In this document: positions 1 to 27,003 of the stretch, one piece after another
Layout of the letters: every line of letters begins with the position of its first letter
Position numbering within the stretch: position 1 is the stretch's first letter
Origin: Ophthalmolycus amberensis
Taxonomy: Eukaryota > Chordata > Actinopteri > Perciformes > Zoarcidae
Direction: 5' to 3'
Assembly (NCBI GenBank): GCA_024529925.1
Contig: JAFEUB010001787.1
Coordinates: 310,001 to 374,000 of the forward strand
DNA: 64,000 bases
The notes under the pieces: model-generated
Told to the model about the DNA's origin: nothing
Database searches by the model: none
What the model saw: only the letters and a program-made list of their open reading frames with translations
Made by a program: the position numbers and the translations under genes

Positions 1-351
1 TTCATAGTCATAGGGCCCCGACGATATCCTGTAACCACACAATGGTTTTAGGGTTTTAAGACTTTTTGCGGAAAGGGAATTTGAAATGGTAAAGAAATGC
101 AAATGAAACTGAGAGGAAGATAAAGAGCAAAAAGTGATGACGAAGTCTCTTCCTGCTTTGAAGTGAAGCTGACAGTAAAAAGAAAAGAAAAGAAAACAGG
201 AAGTAAAGTTGAAAGTGCAACCAATGTTGAAACAGTTGCTTGTTCTTTGCATGTTTTGAATGTGTCTTTTTTTCTGGACCAGGGGACCAATTCAAACCTT
301 GTTTTTTTTATAATGCAGCACTTCCTCTGTATAATTCTGATGAATACTCAC

Positions 352-3269
352 AGTGCACCACCAACTTGCTTCTGAGCCTGCGGGGGCCCGCCATGGTCGG
401 ATGCCACACCAGACAGTCCAGCTTCTTGCCGTTCATGCTCCTCAGGGGGTGCAGGGAGTAGTGCGAGGACACCACCCCGTTGTCGGCGGAACGATTGACG
501 GACTGGCCATTCAGGTCGGTGTCCCAGGAGAGGCGGGGAGGCGGGCGGGCTACAGAGCGACAGGAAGCGGCCTGTCGGTAGGACTGACCCTCCACCAGAA
601 TCACAGGGTCCAGGGAGGAGATAGGAACGGCTGGAGGGGGGGGGGGGGGGGGGGGGTGTTACAATGTTTGGTCAGAATGAAGACAATGATGATAAGTCAA
701 CACATTTAGCAGTTGTTGATGTATACTTAGAATGAAGTGTACACATATTTCCTCAATCAGTGTCTTACTAAGAGTCATTATTCTACACGAACACCGTCTT
801 CCTCAGAATTCAAAAGTGTTTTAGTCATTTCCCATGAGGGATCTCTTTATTTGTGTTGTCTGTGCTTTTCTCATTTGAAGTGGGCGGGGCTCAGTAAGAG
901 ACAGGCGATGTCAAGTCTTTCCTGTCTGTAAGTGTTAAATAATAACTTTATAATAAATAACAATTTGAGTTTCTATTTCTTTCCTTTAACTGTGCTTGTT
1001 ACTTCTTTATACACATCTACAGAGAATAAAACATGTCTGGGGCCTTTAAACTACTTTAAAAATAAACTAGTCAGCTAACATAACTTGTTATTTATAAAAA
1101 AAAGATCGAGCCCAGGTTACAAAACTGAAATGGCATGTTCAGCCATGCAAAGAAAAGAGGCTGACGGTTAAAACGTGCACTGAACGATGCGTAGACTGAG
1201 AAATACTTGTTAATTCTGTTGAGTTCTTAGAACCTTATTAAGGCTTGCTTAATCAAGCCTTGCAGGACATGTTGACACCCTGGAAATAAATTTGGCAAGT
1301 GGACTACTACAACTTGTATTTGAGTACCCCTGGTCTAGTCTAAGAAAGAGATAAAAAAATTTAATAATTAAACATATACAAAGATAATAATTGGTGGTAG
1401 TAATGTAGAAATGTTGGAAAATGAGAAAAAAGTGTCTCTAAAATGCTAATCAGATTGAAAATCCAATAAAATATGATCAGGATTTATTGAAAAGAGTTCC
1501 TTGATCATATGAAATCACATTATGTTTCCTACGCTGGTGATTATTTGCTTATAAGGATGTAACAACTGCTCAACTTGTCTGTGAAAACCTACTGACAAAC
1601 AAGGTGATAAGTCAGTATGTTATGTATGTATAACTGATTATGTTTATATTATATTATTATTATTATCAAGCCTGGAGTAAAACTCATTATGTCTTAGAAT
1701 ATGTGGATCACGTTGTGCAAACAGTCATATTGGCAGTGGCGGCAGGCCAATAGAGGGCCATGGGGCCTGGCCCCACACAACAACAAAAAAGAAAAAGAAA
1801 AATTATAATAATAATAAATTATACAAATTGTCAATATTTGTTTTTGAACTGCGGAATGTACCCAGTAATATGTGTAAAATGTGATATTTTCCTGCTCGTG
1901 CTCTCCCCCTGTGTGCTCGTCTGCTCGTGTCTCCGCCTGTGTGCATGACATGTCTCAGAACGCGCAGCTTGGGGGGCCTGATCGTTTTGGCCCAAAAGAG
2001 ACGGGTCTATGAAGCAGTTTAGCCAATTGCTGATTAAAGATATAAATGAGTGACATACAATTTAGCCAATCAGCGCCCTCAAATAGATTCAGCGTGGGGC
2101 CAGAACGATTTGCCCCCCTAGCTGCGCGTTCTCGTCAGGAGAAGTCTCTACAGGCGCCCGCGCCAGCGCGAGCACTCCTCCTCCAAGACCTGTTTGAGAG
2201 GAGAACTTTGGCGGAGAGTCTGCAGCCAAAGAGCTGATATCAGATCAGCCCCCCCCCCCCCCCATTTGACTGAAAAGTCTTTTGCAATTACTATCAGTTT
2301 TCCTCCTTGAGCGACATATTGGCACTTCTTGACAATCTTGACTGAGCGAATCTTTTTCGATTGTGTGGCCACGAGGAAGGGACTCACTCCACACGATGAG
2401 TGACATCTCTCTGTCAAAGTTGCCGGCGGGGAAGTTGCTGATGCGGCAGATGTATTGCCCCTCATCAGAGACCTCGGAGCTCATGATGACCAGAGACGAG
2501 TCCACGGTGGGCTCGCTGCTTTTAAAGCGCACACGTCGAGACCACGTCCCAAACGCTGCAGAGAGGCAGAAAAGATGGAGAGAGAGAGAGAGAGAGAGGG
2601 AGTGTGAGAAAGGGAGAGAGTTAAAAGACCATGTGTGGAAGGATCGGATGTGACACAAAAGAATTAGGCCCACCAAGTTCAAAACGGACCTCAGGGTTTC
2701 TTTTGTCACTTTCAGTTCCATACACATGCCTGCACTCTTGCTGAAGATTACATGTACATTCTGGGTGTTTAGTTCAGGGTCTTATCCGGCATGTATCACA
2801 CTCACAATGGGTGTAAGCTTCAATTCCTAAATCGTTTAGATGGTTTTAAAAAGTGCTGCCTTTAAGCTCTATTAGTTTTTTAAGCAGTTGTGAACTGAAA
2901 CTAACAAATCAACTTGTAATACCACTAGAACATTTGCTCACTGTAATGAGCATAGAAGATCGAGTGCTATGATAAAGACAGGGGAAGTTGTTACGTGTTA
3001 CAATATTCTTTAAGTAGCTTTTCTGAGCATGCGGCAGAGAGAATGCCACAAGAGCCACGGTACCAACTGACCTGTCTGTCCATTAGAATGGTGTGCAAGG
3101 ATGATCTGCTCCTTAGTGCCGTCGCGTTTCTCCTTATACCAGCTGACCTGCACCACCACAGTCCCACCAGGTGGCTGGTAGCGACAGGGCAGGACGGTCT
3201 CCGCCTCTGCCAGGGAGAGTATGGAATCGTTTGGAGGGAGATCCACAAAGTCTCCCCATATCACTGTAA
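352..3269 (-). pseudogene. Nectin-4-like Ig receptor, partial copy 1 (exons 2-4 only in window)
   Basis: Three exons are present on the minus strand. Exon 2 (3072-3269) is the first half of the V domain, with the cysteine in LPCRY and the tryptophan in VSWYK. Exon 3 (2388-2555) is the second half, with the DEGQYIC motif. Exon 4 (352-630) is the second Ig domain, with AASC, LSWDT and LDCLV. All have consensus splice sites and open frames in the same phases as the right copy. Exon 4 differs by at least one residue (Ala for Ser in NRS-A/S-DN). The signal-peptide exon is missing: retroviral sequence starts at 4305, where its intron should continue. Exons 5 onward would lie left of the window. Without exon 1 this copy cannot encode a secreted ectodomain unless it acquired another start, so I call it a partial copy. 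The exons themselves are undamaged. Confidence 0.8.
636..656. repeat. G homopolymer beside receptor exon 4 (copy 1)
   Basis: A run of 21 G on the plus strand, read as a C-tract on the coding strand, ends a few bases before the AG acceptor of exon 4 and forms its polypyrimidine tract. The matching run in the right copy (15696-15708) is 13 long. Confidence 0.9.
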
Positions 3270-3924
3270 CTAAAAGAAGAGAGGAGTAAGTAATTACATC
3301 GAATGAGAAAGAGATCTGAAATCAGTCATATGGGAGATCCTGAAATTGGCTCTCAGTGTGCAGTCCAGTGACGCCGAACTCAACACCAAATGCCCTCCAG
3401 CTCTACTAGATCCCTGAAAGTGACCTTTCACCTACAATTACAATAGCTATAGGAAAAATAGCAGGTCAGGAATGAACGCCATTTGCTCATTCAAAAGAGA
3501 GTAGCTATACGAGGAAGAAGCTCATATTACAAAAGCATGTGCACCTCCCACTGAAGAATGTGGTGTAGCCTTTATCTTGGCTGACCATAGGCTGCGTAGA
3601 GCAAATTAAAGAAAAGTCACATTCATTTTGGTCCAAGCTTCTTCTTCGTCAGTGTAGTTGATTAAAGGTTCGCTACGACATTCAGAGCATAATTATAGCA
3701 GTAAACAACTATTAGCTCTGTAAAGATATAGTGTAGTAATGTCTACCTGAGCAGGGAATGAACTCGTTCTCCCTCTGTGTGTGTTGTTATTTGAGTTTCT
3801 CTGCTTTGATTACTTAGCCGGGCCGGCCGTGTGTGCCTTTTAGTGCATGTTAGTGCACGTGAGCATGCTCCACTGGCTAACTCATGGCCGCCGCTCTGCA
3901 CTGCGCTCATACGGCGTTCACGGC

Positions 3925-4080
3925 TGATAACGTCAATGCAGAAGCGTAGCGCTCACCCTCCGGTTTCCACAACATTGTCGGCTCGGTCAGCACTGTTGCT
4001 TTTGTTTGCACTTTTTGTGCTGTTGGCCCCGTTAGCTGCTTGCCGCCATCTCAGCCGTCTCCATGTTGAGAGCCGTGTGG
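3925..4080. repeat. Dispersed repeat fragment in receptor intron 1
   Basis: The sequence around 3945-4035 (GAAGCGTAGC, then a CCTCCGG block, then TTTGCACT and GCCCCGTTAGC) recurs in inverted orientation upstream of both mpdu1 copies (about 9140-9280 and 28890-29035). It recurs directly at about 18995-19130. It is an unnamed interspersed repeat with no coding content I recognise. Confidence 0.6.
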
Positions 4081-4304
4081 AGGCAATAGATATGCTCGGA
4101 ATTTAGTATTGAGCACTTTTAAGGATTTACTTTAAAGGAAAAGTTTGAAATGCCGCTTGCTTTCGTCTTGAGTTTTAGATGAGAAGATGTAAACCATGCA
4201 CTCTCATATCTGTCCGTTAAATATGAAGCTACAGCCAGCAGCGAATTAGCTTAGCATTAAGGGCCTCCTCTCACTCTCGAGACAGGAGAGCAAATAAAGC
4301 ATCC

Positions 4305-5265
4305 GTGTAGGTCCGTGGGCCCCTGGTAGGAGTGCCGCACACAGTTCTGCTGAGGCGACCACTCTGCCGTCGTGAGCTCTCCACAGACCTTCTTTGTCTT
4401 TGGAGGCTCCTTTTCGTGTCCATTCGGACCATTCATAAGGTCCTGCTTTCTTTTGATGATCTTTGATGTGCTCGATGGTGAGCTCAGGTGGGCCGGATGT
4501 TGGCTTCATAACCATTTGGCGAGGTGTGTAGCCTCCAGTTTTCTTGGCTGCTCTGTCTGCCGCGTCATTACCGGCGCTGATTCGTGATCTGATTGTGTCA
4601 TGTCCTTTGCATTTCATGATGGCCACCCCCTTTTTCTGGAAGAGTACAGCATTGAGTAGGCTGTGTCTTTCAGAAACATCAAGGTGGAACGGTAGGGAGT
4701 AGTCCGGGGACATGAGTGCGGCGGCATGTGCAAGTGCTTGCTTCAAGCGGGTGAAGGCTGTTTCACCCTCTGCTGTCCATGTGAGGTTGGCAGTAAGATT
4801 TCTGGTGCCCACTTCCTTCAACATCTCTCTGAGAATGGTGGTGGTTGAATAGTCCTGGGGTAGAGAGGCATACGTATACTGCTGATCATTAAAGGTGAAG
4901 GCGAAGATGGGCTGAGAGTCTTTGTGCAGTGGGATACTGAAGAAAGCGTTGGCCAGGTCCACTACTGTGAAATGGGTGTGTGCAGGGCTCAAATTGCTGA
5001 GAGAGAGATGCGGATCTGGAACCGGATGACCTGTTGGAACTGTGATTTCGTTCACGGGGCGGAAATCCTGGACCATTCTCCAGCCTTTTCCTCCTGCCTT
5101 TGGAACCGGAAGGATGGGAGTGTTGAACTCTGATGAGGTGGGGTAGATGACTCCGGCTTGGAGCAGGCCTTCAATAGATGTGTAGACACTGAATGGTGGG
5201 TCTAAGGTGAGACATGTTTTCATCCCAGTCTTCTGTGTAGGGGTCGTCGGGGTCTGGTGTGACAT
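4305..5265 (-). pseudogene. pol: Retroviral pol remnant (reverse transcriptase to integrase start)
   Basis: The frame contains the reverse transcriptase fingers motif around DFRPVNEI and a LPQ block. It then jumps past the expected YxDD catalytic segment to later sequence, showing an internal deletion. A C-terminal RNase H-type block (GNDAADRAAK) follows and then the start of an integrase-type zinc-binding region before truncation. Loss of the polymerase catalytic aspartates makes it non-functional as reverse transcriptase. The frame upstream (5171-5692) holds the protease C-terminal part and overlaps out of phase. Confidence 0.85.
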
Positions 5266-5790
5266 TTAGAGTGCAATGGACGTGGTCCAGGGGAGTTTTG
5301 TACGGGAAAAGCTGAGTGATTTTTGGTTTGAGAATGTTGAACCAATATTGGATGGCAGGGGTTTGGGGGCCATTTTGAAGACAGCGTAGCCAGTAAACCT
5401 CTTCGTCCTTGGAGGACACCGTCTCTGTAACGGGAGCAAGGGAGAGAATGCGTACTGGCATGGACAACGTACTAGTTGGTGGGTTGGACGAGACATGGAC
5501 ACCGTCTTGGTTCATCCAGATGCTCAGATTGAGGCGAGTCATCAGATCTTGTCCTAGCAGGTTGACTGGGCAGTTTGGAACAGAGAGAAAGCTGTGCATG
5601 AGGGTTGCATGAACATGCGTGAAATGTGATGGGGAGAGGGGTGGTGTAAACTTGTCAAACTGGAGTGCCAGAGACTCCCACCACTGACACAAACCGGTCC
5701 GACAACGGCTGCGTTGTCATCACACTCGAATAGGTGGCTCCAGTGTCGACGAGGAAGATGTGATCCTGTCCATTTACTGAGCACCTGATT
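5266..5790 (-). pseudogene. pro: Retroviral protease region remnant
   Basis: On the minus strand near 5740-5760 the motif LVDTGA, the hallmark of an aspartic protease active site, is readable. Downstream come a hydrophobic flap-like stretch and the NLLGQD(L) motif that closes retroviral proteases, but these lie in different frames with an intervening stop near 5665. The open frame 5171-5692 carries the second part. The segment is decayed. Confidence 0.7.
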
Positions 5791-5849
5791 AGGGGTTCGC
5801 TGGTGAGGCCGAAATGTAGAGTGTGTGACGCCAGTGATTGAGGGGCGTG

Positions 5850-6893
5850 TCAATAGGGAGGACTGTTGTAGCCTCCAGGCCATTGTTGTTGGCTGTTTGC
5901 CTGGGTGACATGGGCCCCGCCTTGGGGACCATGTCCCTCGTCCCAAGGAGCCTGATGGGCCCCTTGGTGTGGTCTTTGTCCGTCATAGCCCCGTCCGCCT
6001 CCTCCTCTGGAGTATTGTCCTCTTCCTCTCTGTCTTTGCTGCGGTGCTGACATGCAGTCTCTTGCGAAGTGTCCTGGTTTCCCACAGTTGTAGCAGAAAT
6101 AGGACGCTTCGCTGTCTCCAGGCGCTCCTCTTCTTCTGGCTCCTCCTCTGGGGGCCGGGCCATGGGACCGAAGGTGATACTGGGGGGGAGGAGCTCCAGT
6201 CCTTGCCTTGAGGGGGGTGACTTTTCCTTGTAGAGTGCCCATCACCTTATATGTTGACCGCTCCACCGGTGCTCCTTGGTTGCTGGTCTCTCTGCCGTAG
6301 CCCATAACTGAGGCCAGAGTATGTTGTAGTTCTTCAGCCCCTGCTCGCACGACAGAGAGCTGCTCCATTGTAATTGGTCCGCTTGAGTCCCTTGGTGATG
6401 GCTGTCTTCCAGCTTCAGGGTCATAGTACAGGTTGCTGGTCACATAGGTCTCTTCTGAGTGCATGGGGCGAGGTGTTGTGACAGCGAGTTCGTCGCGAAG
6501 TCGCTGAATGCACTCCTGATCGAGATCTCTCTGCCTCTTGTCGTCTCCTTCCTCCTCGTTGTACGGCTGGCCTCCCACTGCTCCTTGAAGATCCTCTTCG
6601 TGTTCCCTACTGGGGAATCCTGTCATAGCTCTTTCCAACATCTCCATCCTCTTCATCATGCCTCTCATTGCTCGCTCTGTTGAGGTGGAGCTCGTCTCGA
6701 TGGTGCACCCTTCATCCAGTGCCATCTTGAATGCTCCTGTGAGCATTCCTCCTTCTACTGTTCTCATCGGTGCTTGTATAAATGGATTATTAGGGGAGTA
6801 TGGGGGAGGAACTGGAGGGAGTGCTGGATACAGGCCAGTTGAGGGCGCCAAGTTTGTTGAGGGTGAACCCACACACAGCCGTGCAACACGCAC
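5850..6893 (-). CDS. gag: Retroviral Gag-like ORF with one CCHC zinc knuckle
   Basis: This is an open frame of 347 codons. The N-terminal part is proline-rich (PPVPPPYSP, a late-domain-like PPPY context near residue 30). The middle is charged with no capsid fold that I can recognise. The C-terminal third is arginine/glycine-rich and holds one CCHC knuckle (CYNCGKPGHFARDC), typical of nucleocapsid. A glutamine/glycine-rich tail ends at a stop. The frame is uninterrupted but looks short for a complete gammaretroviral-type Gag, and I see no clear major homology region, so an internal deletion is likely. It lies upstream of the protease remnant, in normal retroviral order. Confidence 0.75.
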   Translation of the reverse strand: MRVARLCVGSPSTNLAPSTGLYPALPPVPPPYSPNNPFIQAPMRTVEGGMLTGAFKMALDEGCTIETSSTSTERAMRGMMKRMEMLERAMTGFPSREHEEDLQGAVGGQPYNEEEGDDKRQRDLDQECIQRLRDELAVTTPRPMHSEETYVTSNLYYDPEAGRQPSPRDSSGPITMEQLSVVRAGAEELQHTLASVMGYGRETSNQGAPVERSTYKVMGTLQGKVTPLKARTGAPPPQYHLRSHGPAPRGGARRRGAPGDSEASYFCYNCGKPGHFARDCMSAPQQRQRGRGQYSRGGGGRGYDGQRPHQGAHQAPWDEGHGPQGGAHVTQANSQQQWPGGYNSPPY

Positions 6894-6897
6894 AAAT

Positions 6898-7258
6898 CAC
6901 GTATGGATCTGTTTTTATAGCGTTTGCACGAAACCGGTCCCCGGAGGAAATGGGCGTCTCCCACAGCCCTTTAATCCACACTCAATCAACCACACACTGC
7001 CGTGATCCACAAATAATCGCACGCAGACCACGTCTGGAAAGATCTATTGATCTTATTGTTTACAGCGTACGCCTTGTATGCACGGTTCCGAAGAAAGTGG
7101 CAATATCTTGTGCTACAATTGAATCGATATCTCCCAGAGCACATCTATGCTGCACACAGACCCATACACTGCCACTTCTGAAATACTCGGACATCAGACC
7201 ACGTATGGATCTTCGTTATAGTGTCCGCTTTTCATGAAGCTGGTCCCTTGAGGAAATG
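6898..7258. repeat. Imperfect direct repeats in the retroviral leader
   Basis: CACGTATGGATCT followed by a similar 40-bp context (GGTCCC, GAGGAAATG) occurs at 6898-6953 and again about 300 bp on at 7200-7258. Related fragments (GACCACGTCTGGA) lie between, near 7027. The pattern looks like a diverged tandem duplication in the LTR or leader. No primer-binding site was identified with confidence. Confidence 0.55.
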
Positions 7259-7376
7259 ACGTTGTACAGTCTCCACACACACTCCTTTCACATCAGCGTA
7301 TTTCAACAACAATTTCTATATACGTGATCCAAACATCAGCTTTCTACGTCGCATAAATCAACAGTGTGGCCCGGAA

Positions 7377-8890
7377 TTTTACTTTTACTTCACTACATTT
7401 TGCAAAGAAAACTGATACTTTTACTCCGATACATTTCCCCTGAAACCTTCGTTACTCGCTACAAAATCAAATCTATCTTTAGAAACAAAATGAATCATGA
7501 GAGCAGCGTCGGGGACTGTGGTGGAACACAGACTGCAAGCAAGCAGGTTTGGTGAATCAGTGGTCCTAGCTTGCAAGTTAAATCATTGGTTAATCACGTT
7601 AATGCACAATTGCAAACAAGTGCTCTCAAAGCCGCGGTGTTTTGATTCCCAGTGATGCTACATGCTATAGCTAGCGAGCGACTACATGAGTAGCATTCCA
7701 CACAGGACGGGTGGGATGAGGAGAGGGGGATGGGTCAAACAAACACTGGTGTTTCCTCCAGGAGGCCTCAGTTTGTGCCGTGTGTGAAACGAGAAGCCAA
7801 TGTTGATTTATTTGTGACGTGACTTCCGTACTTAAGCAACGCCACTTCCGTAGATATTTTAACGCAAACCACGATCTTTTCCTAAACCTAACTAAGTAGT
7901 TTCATCGCCTAAACCTTAGTTGTTTCCTGTGAAGATGGAAGTTTATTTTGAAAAGACAGTATGCATGTAACAAGTGAAAACAGACTCATGTTGCTGGACT
8001 TTTGCAGGAAAAACGCACGAAAAATGAGGAGTAACTTTTCGTAAAATATCAATAACACAGGATGAATTTATATCATTGTATAAAGAGAGTGACATGAGAA
8101 GATCAATCTCATGTCTAAGTTAAATCAGCTATAATCACTATTTTAAAGTGATTAGTGACTCGTCAAACATTTTTAAAAGGAATAACTTCAATAGAATCAT
8201 TCTATACAATGTAGCTTCTTTACATTGTATTAGAATGTAACTTCTTTACATTCTAATAGAATTGTCTTTTAAACATGAACAGGACATTTTTCAGTTTCAA
8301 GTAATGACTGGGTTGTTACTTTCGGTGCTGCTTTAGTATTGATCATGTTTTGATATTTGAGTCATGTTGTGGATGATCAGATGGAGTTATGATGGTAGCA
8401 GTCGCCCAATTGCAGATTCAGCTTGAGCAAAACCTTTGTCTATTGTGTTTAAATCAGGCCCATAGGAGTTTACAAGACAGGTGTCCTTTCTCAAAACACT
8501 GACCTGATGCATCAAGTGGATATTTTTTGCTGAACACAATATTATGCATTGGCCCTCTACATCCTCTAGTCAGAATGAGCATACTTATAAACGCACTGTT
8601 ACAACTCCTTCATAGTGTCATATTGCTTTTCGGAGAATTATGATGATAAGTTCATAGTAGATGCAAAAGTATACTTATGTACAATATATTATGTTGAACA
8701 TTGTTGCTCCTGAATGGATCACAGCCAACCCAATTATGTTCAACACAGATCCATGTCCTTGGTCATGGTGGCCACAGCACTTAAAAGATTATTATTCTAA
8801 TAGGTGACTTTTACTTTTACTGGAGTCATTTTCCAGTAAGGTGTCTTTACTTTTACTCAAGTATGGTTTTTGGGTACTTTATACACCACT
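7377..8890. mobile_element. hAT-type non-autonomous transposon, left end truncated (copy A)
   Basis: It matches 27111-28645 at high identity. The right terminus CACCACTG is at 8883-8890, followed by GTGATTAC, as in copy B. The left terminus and about 100 bp are missing where the retroviral segment abuts at 7376/7377. No transposase frame is present. Confidence 0.85.
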
Positions 8891-9575
8891 GGTGATTACT
8901 GAAAGTGAATACATATTTCTGACCATATTTCCCATAAACTAGGAAGTGTCCTCTAACCAGCTCCGTGACATCTTTGTGTCCCGAGGGTCAACATGTAACA
9001 TGCTAAAAAGATAAGATGACTGGAAGTAATGCACGGCTGACACATCAGAAAGTTACATATCTCTAGAGGCCTTTCTCCAGGTTTTTAATTGGGTGTAAAC
9101 GCAGACACTAAATGCAAACACTAACATAGCATTTCCGTTGCCTCTCAAAAATGTTGACGACGAGCCGGAAGCTAACGCCGCTAACGGGGCTAACAGTGCA
9201 AACAACGGTGAAAGTGGTGACAGAGTGTTAAACTGAAGGGGGAACCGGAGGATGGGTGCTACGCTTCTGTTGGTTGGGACCAAGCCGGCAACCTCCATCT
9301 ATTAAAAGTGAGCCAATGCGTAAGTGCCTTAAACTTGCATTCTCTTTCCTCGCCATCAGGCGGCGACTCCTCTGGTTGTTCAAAGAAGTCTGACTGTGTG
9401 GAAGTCTATGAGAAAATAACTCTCCTCTCTTCTCTTGATTTGTTACCTCAATCAACACTGTAAACAATGAGTTTATGGTCTCAATCTCTAGTTTCAAGTC
9501 TTCAATATACAGCACGAACTGGCGGACCTCTTTTAGTGTTACACATTGAACGGCAACGTCACATCTATCACCACA
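8891..9575. other. Upstream region of mpdu1 copy A
   Basis: There are no coding exons. The region includes a repeat fragment (about 9140-9280, inverted relative to 3945-4035). It is duplicated upstream of copy B (28646-29329), so any mpdu1 promoter here exists in both copies. No TATA box or other element is clear enough to call. Confidence 0.5.
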
Positions 9576-26357
<16,782 letters not shown>

Positions 26358-27003
26358 GCAAAGGACACTAAGCTTCAATCATAGAGCAGCATGTTTCTTT
26401 CCATAGCCAACTTTCAGATGTTCTCCAGGAGGTGTCTTCAAAACTTGAACTAATTGTACAGAGTCACCGAGGAGTGCGGGGACATTGGATCTGCTGGACA
26501 AACATTTGACTTTAAAGCAAGGACGTGAACAGAACATGCCAAGTATATCTTCCATGTGGGCCCGCTAGCTTCATGTCGCTGGGTCCAGACTGCCCCGCTG
26601 TGTAATACACTGAGATTACATTCCTCTTGATCCTCATCACTGTCAGGCTCCGTTCACACTGGTGTGTTCAAATGTTTGGGAACATTTAGTGTACTTGTAT
26701 TTTTTTATCCCATCCAGGGCCTCCGATTACCGTCGTCATCATCACGATTAGTTTTCTGGAAATGATTTGGAACAGTTTTGCCCTTGGATGCCTGTAATGA
26801 TATGTTGTTTCATCATTTCCCATAAACAGAATTCCACACCAGCCCCCATAATTGTAAGCTCCCTTCTGTGGTCTGTGTTAAGAGGTGGCTTTATGGGGTG
26901 ACATTGATGCTACATGAAGGCTCACATTTCCAAATTTGTACGATATGATTCCCACTTTTTTGTGACGTGAGTGGAAATGATACAAATACAGTTTACTAAT
27001 GTA
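26358..27003. other. 3' flank of mpdu1 copy A
   Basis: The sequence matches the region after copy B's stop up to about 26870, apart from a ~50-bp segment (near 26520-26570) missing from B and an insertion present only in B. No canonical AATAAA was found in this stretch. It ends at the target-site duplication of the hAT element. Confidence 0.6.

Larger units (their letters stand above)
1..4304. repeat. Left partial copy of the receptor block (tandem duplicate of 15061-19356)
   Basis: This stretch is nearly identical to 15061-19356, with only scattered substitutions and homopolymer length changes (for example a G-run of 21 versus 13 beside exon 4). It carries exons 2-4 of the nectin-4-like receptor on the minus strand plus their introns. 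Identity stops after 4304, where retroviral sequence begins, whereas the right copy continues into the intron leading to the signal-peptide exon. At the left edge the window cuts the copy. The offset is 15,060 at the left and 15,052 at the right end. Confidence 0.95.
4305..7376 (-). mobile_element. Truncated endogenous retrovirus (leader, gag, protease, partial pol)
   Basis: Reading the minus strand from 7376 down, there is a non-coding leader, a gag frame with one CCHC knuckle, a protease-like segment with a DTGA active-site motif, and a pol remnant with reverse transcriptase, RNase H-end and integrase-start fragments. Sequence breaks off at 4305 into the receptor repeat, so most of integrase, any env and the 3' LTR are absent. 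At 7376 it abuts the interior of a hAT element, so no intact 5' LTR boundary is visible. The reverse transcriptase and RNase H style resembles class I (gamma/epsilon-like) retroviruses. The element is defective: it has frame changes between segments and internal pol deletions. Confidence 0.85.

Noticed and set aside
1694..1951. 85-codon frame repeated at 16749-17006
   Set aside because: Lies within a receptor intron. It is present twice only because the block is duplicated, with no domain.
2148..2465. Minus-strand frames across the end of receptor exon 3
   Set aside because: Out-of-phase or intron read-through extensions of the real exon 2388-2555.
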